This document shows, one piece after another, positions 37,745 through 48,732 of a stretch of DNA of 64,000 nt. This DNA is from Atrichornis clamosus (taxonomy: Eukaryota > Chordata > Aves > Passeriformes > Menuridae): NCBI GenBank assembly GCA_013400975.1, contig WBMZ01003302.1:108584-172583 (forward strand), in the 5' to 3' direction. Positions within the stretch are counted from its first letter, which is position 1. Each line of letters opens with the position of its first letter. Made by a program: the position numbers and the translations under genes. Under the pieces are notes generated by a model. The model saw only the letters and a program-made list of their open reading frames with translations. It did not search any database and was not told the DNA's origin.

Positions 37745-39088
37745 TGTTTTCCAGTTACTGTATCCAATTAGATAGAGGTTTATGCTCTGAGAGTTGCACT
37801 AAAATTTCGCACAAGGAATAGGGGTGTTTGGATCAGAGTTCTTCCCTGGTGTGCTATATCCAATCCTCTGGCATCTGGGGCCAGGTGCCTTCTGTCCCTG
37901 CCTTCTGGATCACCTACTCTTAGTGTAACCTAAGTCTATCATAGTATTACCTGCACGTTACCAGAGAGAGAGCTTCATGAAATGCTGCATGAAGGACTTG
38001 CTTTTATTCTTTTATGGGCAGAACACCTAATCCTGTTTCCAGTCACACAGCTAATGTACTTTGGGCTTCCAGGGAACTGAATCACAGCCATAAGAGCCAG
38101 AGAAAGATCTGTGTTTTCACTGTTGTACTGTTAAACACTAGGTACATTATATGGGAATGCTATTAATAGTTAAAAAGCAATTTAAGAGTAAACTTTGTTG
38201 TACAATGAAGCAAAACAAACATGTTTTCTTCTTCCCCTTCACAAAACCAAAGCTGGCTATCTGGAGACTTCTAAAATGAGCTGGTATTAGCAAGCTTCTT
38301 GAAGAAAAATTAAATCTGGGGTAACTAATAGAATTTATTGAAACATGGGAAATTATATTGCCTGTTTCCAAGCACAGTAAGCTGTAATATTCCATAAGAG
38401 AGCACTAAAATCACTTGACTGTTACAGGCTTGTGTGATAAATGTACATCACGAGTGCGCTTCTTGTCTTGCTGCAGACCCATAGCTGACTCTGTACCTGC
38501 AGAAACAGACCTTTTCACACCCAAAAAGGTCAACCATTAGCTTTATTTGTTAGGTAGCCCCTGAGCCTGCCACGTGATTTATACCCACCCGCTGACGGGG
38601 GAAGCTTGTTTTCCTCACGCCCAGTGTTACAGAGCCATCCTGCCTGCACAGTTCCACAGAAGCTGAACTTTCCAGTGCTGTGGCTTTTGTTGCTGCTCAG
38701 CACCCCACAGTCTCACCCCGTCCTGTGCACTGGCTCCAGTGCATGGCTGACTGCAGGGAGTCCACTCAGAGCTGAACTGCCTGCCAGGAATCCTCCTGAG
38801 CCCACACCTTGTTGGGTCAGACAGGTGCCAGCTCTAGAAAAAAGAGCTGGCAGGCGTAGCCTGGGGTAGGCAGTTCTTCCTGCATCCAGCCACGTGTGTC
38901 TGCCCCAGACATGGTCCTCTGAACAAGGGAGAACCAGACTAAAAGGGAAGAGAGGTGGCTGAGGCGGTCAGTCAGGGATGCCTTCTGACTGTCCTCTAAT
39001 ACAGCCAGAGGCATCAAATGGTGGAAGGTTGGGAGAAAGAAACAGAACTAAGGGGGAAAGCCACTCTGTGCATATTCATTGCCTCATT
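37745..39088. other. Non-coding DNA
   Basis: No gene or named repeat recognised. A GC-richer stretch around 38600-38870 has an 87-codon plus-strand frame without recognisable features. Confidence 0.5.
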
Positions 39089-39150
39089 TGTCAAGGTTTG
39101 GGGCTTGTCTACATTCCAGGTTGCTTTAATAATCCTCTGTATTTCTGGGA
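39089..39150. repeat. Dispersed repeat, copy B (pairs with 37657-37718)
   Basis: Same orientation as copy A. It lies inside a 110-codon plus-strand open frame (39018-39350) whose translation KVWGLSTFQVALIILCISG parallels copy A in the same frame. The family is unknown. Confidence 0.8.
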
Positions 39151-39721
39151 GATTCAGTCAGGGCTGTAGAATTCCCGCGTCAAAGGTGGTGCTCTGGGGT
39201 TCTGCCTTCTGTAAACCTCTGGAGGCCGGAAGAATATTTTGCAGAAAGAAAGCCTCTGTGTGCTCCATACACGCTCTCTCTGGGCTATTTGCTGTTGACT
39301 GCAGCAGAGGACAGGCACTACGTCAAAGACTTGTTCAGACAGTGTGTTAAACACTGAGTGGGCTCAGGAAAGGAGTCGGACTCCCAGGAGTTCCACTGCC
39401 CTGCTCAGAGACAATCTGCTGCATGCAGGGATGGTGCAAGGGGTTTTTTTATACTGTGCTGCAGTTTTAATCCTGCTGGGATTAGTGACCTGCTGGGTCT
39501 TAATCCTCTGAAGTGCTGAGTGTGCTTTATCAAGGGATAGGTAACCTCTGTACTTCAGGCATCTCAAGTAAAGGAGGTGGCTGTAGGAGCTACAAAGGAA
39601 ACAAACTTTGGCTACACGAAGGAAATGGATTCACTGTGTGCTTTTATCCCCTTCCCCCAATGCTACATTCCTCATTTTTTTGAGGTTCCTATGTAACACA
39701 GTGCTTGTGCTTTATATATGG
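39151..39721. other. Non-coding DNA
   Basis: Nothing recognised beyond the tail of a 110-codon open frame. That frame has no domain beyond the hydrophobic segment shared with copy A. Confidence 0.5.
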
Positions 39722-39760
39722 ATGTGCATACATGCACATATGTGACCTCTGTGGGTCACA
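39722..39760. repeat. Two adjacent short palindromes
   Basis: ATGTGCATACATGCACAT (39722-39739) is palindromic except for its two central bases. Immediately after it, TGTGACCTCTGTGGGTCACA (39741-39760) has perfect 7-base arms around a 6-base spacer. The second contains two nuclear-receptor-type half sites (TGACC and GGTCA) facing apart. Confidence 0.75.
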
Positions 39761-41293
39761 TAAAACATAATTTTGAAATGTACATCTCAATACTACTCAG
39801 TACCCAACTGGAACGGTGCAAGAACTAAGAGATAAATGAGGAGCAAAACACAAAATGAGGAGAGCAGCCTGCCAAAAGCAGCTCAGTTGTGCTCTTTGGC
39901 AAGATGATTTCTTTATCTGTAGGTGTTGACCTGTCAGCAGGTATTTTGAAAGAAGACAGGATTTTGGTTAGCAAATGCAAGGAGACCTAATACTTCCAGT
40001 CAGCAGAAGGTTTTCAGTGTGAAGCTACTATATAGAGGAGCAAAGAATTCAGTGCTATTTATATTCCTTTTCAACTATGAATTTCCAAGTACTTTGCACC
40101 ATTTAAGTCCAGGTATTGAGAGATGTTGAACATTTTCAACTACCAGCGAAGTCACAAGTATGTGAGCTCAATTCCCACATAATGAGCTCCTGAGCTCATA
40201 AGGTCAGCCTTGTCCTGACTCTTTGAAGAAATGTTACTGAAACACAATCATGTTACTTTAGTCCTCATCTTGTCCCATATTTGTTAAAAAGACTTCTACC
40301 TAAGCAGAGAAAACCTGTACAGGTATTAAGCAAAGAAGAATGGTTATTAAAAAGTGGTTATTGCCGTGCTGTCTTGGACACCAGTATGGTCTGGATTAGC
40401 AGAGCTGTGTTGTGATTAATGGCCTTATCAAAACTCAGAAAAATTACAGAAGTTACATAAAGGAATGCAATATCCGCTACCAGCACAGAACTTAATAACG
40501 AGGCAAGGCATGAAACTGTTTGATGCCATTAATAAAATCTATCATGGGATGCAGAAGAGTATTTGCAATTGCATCAGTCCTTGAGAAAAAGGCAGACAAG
40601 GCAGCTGTGGTGATGGAAAAGATAATACATTAAAGAGAAATTAACATATCATTGGGGATCTTTTTAGCAGGAGGTGAAGGGAAGCTTTTCTTCATTGAGG
40701 GAAATCGCAGTTGTCTGAAAGCGTGGAGAACATCATGGTTAGAAATCTTCACTCTTAAAGCAAGCATTCTATAAGCTGACCCCCTTTCAGGTGTCCGTGT
40801 GTTTTATGTAACCAGTGCTGTTTCTTCAAGTGGAAGTTTCAGCTGCAGTTGTGTTTTTACCTTTGTGTCAGCTAATGAGTTCTTATGGAGAACACACCCA
40901 CTGCTTCTCTCATTTATTTCAGCTGATGATATCCCACAGCAGAGAAAATGCAGTGAGTGTTAAGGTCCTTAGCTTTTTGTTTTAGCTAAGCCCTACTGTA
41001 AAACTTCAGAATTCTTCAGAACTTGGAGTTATTATCTTGCCTAAATTCTTGTCTGGCTTTGCCTTTCCTTGAGCACTGAAATCTGCAAGCCTTGTGTCCC
41101 ATTCGTTCTGTGTTGGCTTCATCCCCTTAAAAGATGGTGATGCTTTTATGATTGTACACTCCTGTGAAATAGAAGATAATGGGCTTCAAGTCATCAGATC
41201 AAGTCATGAGGCACAAGTGTCAAACACTGCACCTAGGAATAGCCTAAGACCCTCCCTGGAAGGAGGCTAATTTTAGTATCCTGCTGCTACAAT
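39761..41293. other. AT-rich non-coding DNA
   Basis: No gene or repeat family recognised. A cluster of TGAGCTC words at 40163-40198, including the near-palindrome ATGAGCTCCTGAGCTCAT, is the only local structure I noted. Confidence 0.55.
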
Positions 41294-41684
41294 TCAGAGG
41301 AGCAGCTGAGGGAGCTGGGGTCGTTTAGTCTGGAGAAAAGGAGGCTCAGGGGAGAGCTGAGCACCCTCTACAGGAGGATGCAGCCGTGTGGGGGTCAGTC
41401 TCCTCTCCCAGGTAACAAGTGACAGGATAAGAGGAAATGGCCTCAAGTTGTACCAGGGAAAGTTTAGGTTGGATATTAGAGAAAATTTCTTCAATAAAAG
41501 GATTGTCAGGCATTGGAAAGGCTGCCCAGGGAAGTGGTGGAATCACCAGCCCTGGAAGTGCTCAAAAAACATGCAGATGTGCACCTGGGAACAGGGTTTA
41601 CTGGTGAGCGTGGCAGTGCTGGGTTAACAGTGGGACCTGATGATCTTTGAGGTCTTTTTCAACCTTAACTATTCTATAATGTTA
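41294..41684 (+). repeat. CR1 LINE, 5'-truncated 3' end
   Basis: Starts at AGAGGAGCAGCTGAGGGAGC and continues through TCTGGAGAAAAGGAGGCTC, AGGTTGGATATTAGAGAAAA and GGCTGCCCAGGGAAGTGGTG. It ends with CTTTTTCAACCTTAACTATT and TATAATG. The organisation matches the last third of the copy at 58717-59786, so it is a related subfamily, distinct from those at 2881 and 23598. Short open frames across it are repeat-derived. Confidence 0.94.
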
Positions 41685-43839
41685 CACAATCACCAAAAGC
41701 TTGAAGAGAAGGAATTCCATGCTGCCACTGACATTAGAAAGATACATGGGGCATTGGGATAAAAGCACGCATTTCAGTCACTTGAAATGTATCACAAAAC
41801 AGAGATTGCAGAAAAGTGCAAGGTCAAGAGAAGCAGAAAGGTCTGCAGTATATAAGATATCTACAGATTTTTAACCACACAACACAGGTACAAAACAACG
41901 AGCATGAACAAAATTCCAGAATTCCCTGTGAGAGGTTGCTGCTTTTGCCCAAGTTCCTGGTAAACCGACCACCGTGTGTGTTAGTGCTGCTGACAGTGGT
42001 GGTCGCCATGAATATAATGTCCGTGTCTTGGAGGAAGTCTGTCTCAGGGTTTTGGGTATTGATGAGATCATCTTGATCGTTCTCCGTGGAGGAGCAAAGG
42101 TCAAATTCCAGTTTTTCTTTTGTCAGCAGATTTGAGATATTCTGTCCTTCCTAACACTCTAAACTGGCACTTAAACATCTAGTTCTTATTAATGAGGAGA
42201 TATTTTCGTTGCTGTAGCTGAATGACTTAAAATAATTGAGAGCTCACTGGGCACATGGCCAAAGCTCCGAGCTAGAAAAATCAAATCATTTATGGATTTT
42301 TCTCCTTATTCAGCCTACTTGAACCACCTCCTGATGCAAGGCCTGGAGGTCAGAGGTTGTCATAAAGCTGAATGTGAGATTATTTTAAATGAATCTCATT
42401 GAGTTGGCTTAGATACATATAATACTGTGGTATATTCATTTACCCCAGGTAAGCTCATCTTTTTACAAGGCTTTCTCAGCTCATCTTTCTTTTTCCTGTT
42501 TTCAAACTTTTGCCAGTCTGAACCATCCAGTTGTAGAGGACTTGCAGGAGGACTACTTAACGAGTTGCATTTTGAACAAGAAGCCTCAAAACTATCTGGT
42601 AACAGTTATATATGCTCTCTCAGGTTGTGGACTACATCTGCTGCTTCTTGAAAGGTTTCTTCAGCTGTGACCTGTTCACTGCCTTCCAAGATGCTTGCCA
42701 GGAAAAACTGCCAGATGCTGCTAAGACCCTGAAAAATGCACATTAACTGCATGTGACAGGATTTATCTCACTGCCTGTCTGAAGGAGGAACATCTGTCTG
42801 ATGATGACTGTGTTCCTCCAAGCAGTGGAGCCTTGCACCTGTGTTACTCTGGCTTGAGAAGATCTCTGCAGCCAGGAGCTGGTTCTAGCTGGGGTGCTGA
42901 GTGACTCCAAGGTTGCTTCAACTCTTGGACCATTACCATTAGCACAAGGAGGAGCAGAGGCTGGGAGCTGTGTGCTGACCTGAAAGGGAAGCGCGTGCAT
43001 GTTCTCACTTGATTTGTTGCTCTGCCACAGGTGTGGGTTTGGTGCTTTTTTTAGCATGGCACCGTTCTTGGGGGCTGTTAAACACAGAGCGTGTGCCCGT
43101 CAGCAGAATTCCAGTTCGTGCGCTTTCAGTTCTCCTGATTATTTTTCAGGAGGTTATTAAAAAAAATCCTGAAAGGAAAACACACCTGCTAGGTGAAGAC
43201 AAATTATTCAAGTGTCAGGAGAAAACCTCCTCCTTATGCACTGTAATAAAAGCAAAGGCTCTTAAAATAGACTTCAGTGACTTGCATAATAATTGAAGCG
43301 CAGTTTACTATGGAGACAGCATCACTGTAACTAAGGAAACTTTCCTGTCTGATGGTGGTGGATGAGGAAATGGTACATCAAAGTGCTTCAATCACTGCTT
43401 TAAGACTATAATCTGTGTCAGTCAGATTGAGAACACATTATGTGTTCCTTCTCACCATCTGCCCAACAATCAATTGAACTTAATCTGAAAGTGATGGAAA
43501 AGCAGCCCTCAGTAACTTGAGAACCTGACATTTATCACATTTAATATCTACTGAAGAAAATGTCTGTTAATAAAAGGGTGCTGAATCTAGCACTAAAATA
43601 ATAATGGAGAATTTCTTTGGGTTTCTGTCTTCATTTTTGTATAAAACTGTCAATGAAATGCTGTCATCATGCTTGTCAATGTATAATAATTGTCTTTTAA
43701 TCATTGGCTGCTCAGTAGTCATTTTTTCACATTTACTGGTTTCAAAGGCAAAATCTTTTCATAAGACTTTCCCAGCCTGGAGGAACAGTTTCCCTGTCTT
43801 TAACAGTATTTGTATCTTAGATGTATCCTCTGCTTGGAA
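41685..43839. other. Non-coding DNA
   Basis: No gene recognised. The minus-strand 104-codon frame at 42743-43057 and the plus-strand frame at 43009-43296 lack recognisable features. Confidence 0.5.
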
Positions 43840-43856
43840 CCTATCCTATCCTATCC
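43840..43856. repeat. Short (CCTAT)n microsatellite
   Basis: About 3.4 units of CCTAT. Confidence 0.85.
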
Positions 43857-46842
43857 ACCTCCAGCCCATCCTAGGTGCCCTTTGCTTGGGTTCCCCACAG
43901 TGAATTAACTGTGTGTTCCCCGATGATGAATGAAGGTAGATATGCATAGACCTCAGTCACCACCACATCACAATGTCAGACCCTGATTAATCTGGAATGT
44001 GAGGGAAGGATGAGGGAGCAGCCTGTGGTGGTTTCCTAATTGCCAGCTATGGCTGTCTGGCAAAGAGTTCAACTTGCCTGAAACCTTCTTTGAGAAGCAG
44101 TAGCACAACATGGCAGAGACGGTTCTTGCAGATGGAGATGGAAGCATTTGGGAAAGCAGGGGCATGTCCTGTCTCTGGCCTTTCTAAGGACTGTTGTGGT
44201 GACATCCTCTTTATGACAAGAGGCAAGTGGAGACATTGCTCTGGACTCTGAATGCCAGTCAGGAATAACTAAAGGCATTGACATGAGAGTTGTACTGATG
44301 TCATCCTGGGCTTAACTGAGTGCCTGAGTGTTTCCTTAATTTGGTTTTAGCTTTTATTTCCATTTTATTTCAGAGAATAATTTGCAGATATTTTCTGTAA
44401 GCTAGTTTTTCTTTGGCAGTTTCAGAAATGAAAACTAAATCTTGATGGCTAGGATCAGATCCTCTTAGATACATAAACACAAAATCATGTTCTAGAAGGC
44501 AGGGAAGTCACGCTGTTCTATCCCATTATGGTGTGTAAGGAAGGTGTTGCAAAGACTTTTCCTATTCAGATTTACGGAAGAGAAGTAATATTTTGGTCTA
44601 ATATCTTAATAGGATTACAACATTAGCCAGTCAAATTTTGAAATTATTTTAGTGAGACCATGAAAAAATATTCCACGTGGTAATCAGTGCATTTGCAAAT
44701 CATTAATCAAGACCAGTAGAGTGCAAGTCACAGAAGCCTGTGCTATGCACACATGTTAACTGGAGCTACTGAACTTTTCCCCTGCACAACGGGAAATTTT
44801 CTCCTAGAGAAGAGTCCCTTTGCAAGTTTTGCATGTGTTATAGGTTATCTTTGTATCATAGTGACTTCACAATATGGAAAAAAGACAGTTTGGTTGGTTT
44901 GGGTTTTTCTTCCCCTTGGGGTTCTTAAGTTTTGTTTGTCTGTGATGCCTGTCAAAAATGAACTGTAGGGAGAAGGGGAGGGTGTAGCCTTAAAATCAAT
45001 ATTGAGAGAAATCTAACTTGAGTGAAATTTAATCTGAGAGATGTTCACCTTCTTATTTCTTTTAAATGAGACAGGTAAGATTCTTTTGCAAGTGAAGAAA
45101 AGCTAAGCCATGCTGTTTTGTGAGCTGGGTAAATCCTTACTGTGTGCATGAAACTAGTTCAAGGAATGAAGAGCTGGATATTCTGTATCCTCTGGACCTG
45201 TTCTACAATGAGGGTGCTCAAAACACAAGTATTCTTTTGGCAGACAAAAGTAAAATTGGGTGCATTGTTGCCTGAACGTGTAGAATACCACATACCACAA
45301 AAGATAGAAGTTTATTTTCATTTTGTAACTTAGATGTTAAACTTTTAAACTTCTGTAAGTTCTTGTTTTTTTCACTTGAGAGGGAGTAATAGCCATGGAA
45401 AGTGTACATTAGTGTCACAAAAGGAAGGTAGTACATAGATAAGAGTCACAATTTCAATCTGTGACATTAAAGGCTTGATCTGAAAGGGCAATTCATTAAA
45501 ATAGGTTCTTGGTGTCTCTGAGCAGCCTCAGGTCTAACAATATTGCAGTTCTGTAACTGTCAGACAATCCTATTGGTCTGAAATAGGAAAACTTTCTATT
45601 TCCAGCTGTAACTGGCAGAGAAAGTAGCAGTGTTTACAGCCAGTGCACAGAGATTCCATGTTTACATGTGGTTAGTGGAAACTGCCCCCTGGGGAAGATG
45701 GTGTGGAAAGGTGAAGGCTCTTCTCATCACCAGAGGAGGACAAACATGTCCTGAATAGTACTTTTGCAGCTTAGTGATTGCAGAATCCACTTCTTCATAC
45801 TTGAGCTGTCAGGCAACTATGTCTGAAATTTTTTTCTTTAATGGATGCAATAAAATTTACTGTCCATTAAGTTCCTTTATGAATGAATTCTGCTTTGCTC
45901 GGAGAAAGATGTATAAATATACACCCTCTAATTTACAGTTTTGCAAAATCTTTCATGTTCCAACCCAGCCAGCTTTGACCAGTTAATGAAATTGTTGGTC
46001 TCTGATGCGGATTCAATGTGTTAGCCTACTGGAAAGAAAGCAGTCTAGTGAAATGCAAAAGCTAAGCCCAGCAGCGGTGATGCATGAATTAGTGGTGTTA
46101 AGCCTCCTTTAGCCTCCATCTGTGCTCTCTTTCAGCTCCTGCTAGATATTTATCTAGAAAAAATTAAAAAGAGAGCAGCTTTTGGCAATGACATCTAGCA
46201 AGATTTCTGTAGGGGTTCTAGATTTCTGCTGCCAGTGACACAAGTTACAAGGTGGCATTCATGGCAACTTCAGTGGTTCTCACAGTTAATAAAATAACAT
46301 AGAGGGAGAATTGCAGTTGCAGAGTTTGAGAGGTGTTCCCTGTTTGGTTGTTTTTTTTTTTTTGTCTTCACTTGGCATAGTATTTTAATATAGTTAGGTT
46401 TTATCTGATTTAGCTGCCTAACTGGAACTCATTGAAACTTCTAAAACATTGTGGGAATTCTTAATGGAGGACGTGGACAACAGGAATGAGAGAGAGGAGG
46501 ACTTTAAGGGGAAAACCTCATCTTTTTAAAAGGCAACTGAAAATAGAAGCTCTAAATACAAATTTTTTTTTTGCCAATTCTAAAATTTTGGATAAGAATT
46601 TAGGCATCAGAACTTTCTTCTCTATAAAGAATTACCTAATGTTTAATATTACTACTGTACAAAATATTAATCTGGTTTGGAGTATCATTCCTATAATAAG
46701 TGGATTACAGTCAAAGATTTATTTATGTAATAGGAAATAGTGGAATTCATGGTATTTTCTATACATGAGGCTATAAATCCTTCTATGGTAGGTGAAAGAA
46801 ACCTTCATTTCTAACATCAGAATTTACTTTATACTTTCTTTT
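43857..46842. other. AT-rich non-coding DNA with a T13 tract
   Basis: Includes a T13 run at 46351-46363. No gene, RNA or named repeat recognised; all open frames are at most 84 codons. Confidence 0.55.
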
Positions 46843-47125
46843 CGTTCTGTCGCCACCTTGCCCACCTTTCCCCAAAGATGTGCCCGTTTTGGGTAACGCG
46901 GTGTTTCTGTGTAAGTGGTGGCTGAGGCTGGACCACGAGCTGGGGCCGCTCACCCCTGTCCTCGTGAGTGCTCTCAGGACACGTCAGAGCAACCACACCA
47001 CGGCACATTCTGAGTTACTGTCTGCGATGTCTGCACTTTGGGGTGGTTCAGCTGGTGCTGCTCCCACCCCTCCAGAGGGAGAACACACCCACTGGTTAAA
47101 GTACAGTGCGTCCAGGTTAACACGG
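46843..47125 (+). other. GC-rich, CpG-elevated patch with a 104-codon open frame
   Basis: By count there are 13 CpGs in about 280 bases. The hand-estimated observed/expected ratio is near 0.6, in otherwise CpG-poor DNA. A plus-strand frame runs from the ATG at 46880 for 104 codons to the stop at 47194. The translation (start MPVLGNAVFLCKWWLRLDHE) has no domain I know. A pyrimidine-rich run lies just upstream (46850-46876), and a GTGAGT donor-like string occurs inside the frame at about 46964. It could be an exon, a small regulatory island or an old GC-rich insertion. Confidence 0.28.
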
Positions 47126-47769
47126 CTGTGCCAGCCTCAAGAATTGTTGCTTAAGAGTCTTCCCTTCCCTCCCTGTTATTCCATAATTTTTTGAAAACTA
47201 TGTGCCTAGAGGCATCGATGGGTTTTGTATATTTTTCCACTGCACATCCAACTTCAGTGTTCCCTAAATTCTAGTCTAAAGCCTGGGGAAGCTTGGCCCT
47301 TTTAAAAAAATTTCTTACCTCATGGAGGAACACCTACTGTCTCAGGTGACCCCTTATGTGGACTGCGAGTGGACGTATTCCTACAAGGGAATTCATAATT
47401 CAGCTCCTTGTCCAATAAACAAGGCAAGGAAGTACAAGATGTGTTCAACTTTGTCATGTTCTCCAGTGGTGCAAGAACTTTTTATCTGATCTGACATGAA
47501 AGATAGTCTCTTGTTAGTTCATGAAGATGGATATGACTCGTGTGACATCGTATGTCTTGATTTAGGGCATCTATCAAAGCTGGCTTAAAGGTTGAAAGTA
47601 AATGTTTCACGTATTTTCTAAAAGCCGAGGTTTTGAGCTACAGGAAAAAGTGGGGATTTCCCCCCCCTTCCTGATAATGTTGTTTTGGTTTTGTTTTTAA
47701 AGGCATGACAGACTTACTACAGTTTCAAGAAGTCTTGTTTTTATCCTACAGGGTTGTGAACCTACTCTT
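47126..47769. other. Non-coding DNA
   Basis: Nothing recognised. Confidence 0.6.
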
Positions 47770-47795
47770 GGACTAATTTTTTTCTAAATTAGTCC
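47770..47795. repeat. Perfect inverted repeat (10 bp stem, 6 nt loop)
   Basis: GGACTAATTT and AAATTAGTCC are exact reverse complements separated by TTTTCT. The structure is too short for a microRNA precursor and is not next to a gene end that I can identify. Confidence 0.9.
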
Positions 47796-48636
47796 ACAGA
47801 TTCTTCCTTTTTTATTTCAAGCAAGTATGTTTTTTGACTGCTTTCTTTTTATTTCACTGTAAGAATATGAAGAGTTTAGAAGTAATACAGCATTAAAAGT
47901 ACCACATCATTGGAAAGAACTGTAAGTTACAATGGAAATCAAATTTTTTTTTCTTTAAATAAAAATGCCTTTTTCCACAAAAAGGAAGACTTTCTGTGGA
48001 AAAGCTTGAGGGGAGAGGGAACACATCTAGTTTTTAGGCAAAGGCTTTAGAGTCAGGTTTGAGACTAATGCTTTTCATCTTTGTTGAAAGGGAAGAAATG
48101 AATATTTCTCAATGAGTTATTAGTTGTGTTTGTGCTGATATTACCTAAAGGTAAGGGTTCTTAAGGAAATAGTGTAATTATTTTAGTCATATTTGTGTGT
48201 CTATATTCTTTTTACAAACTGATGTGTATAAATTAGTATCTTCTTTATGGTAGACATGAACCAGTTTGAAATATTTCCTGCTTCCTATCGTGCAAAGAAA
48301 TAATATTCTCTAGCCTTTGACGAACAGTTGATGTTTTGTCTCACTGTGACAGTGCCAGTGATAAAATCTGGATCTGTTAATCAAAGTAAGCTATTTCACT
48401 GCACATACCCACACAGCAGAGGAGAATGAGGGTTCTTTCTTGCTGCTGGATTGACGTATGCTGCCTCATTTAAACAAAACAAAAATAATGAAGCGATGCT
48501 GGCACTGTAGAGATATTCCTGGGCTCTTTCATCAGACACAGTGGAGTGGAAAACATGCTTTAATGAAGGAAGCTTGTGGCACTTTACTTTTGCTCCTCCC
48601 TTTGTGTTTGTCACAGCCAATAAGTTATTTTGTTTT
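47796..48636. other. AT-rich non-coding DNA
   Basis: Nothing recognised. Confidence 0.6.
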
Positions 48637-48732
48637 AAGAAAATAACAAAAACAACAACAAAAAACCCCAAAGCAAGAAAAGTTATTTCCTATAACTCCC
48701 AATAACAAAAAAATAACAAAGAAAAAAAAATA
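48637..48732. repeat. A-rich low-complexity tract
   Basis: Repeated AACAAA/AATAAC words and A-runs, with a short non-repetitive spacer in the middle. Confidence 0.8.
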
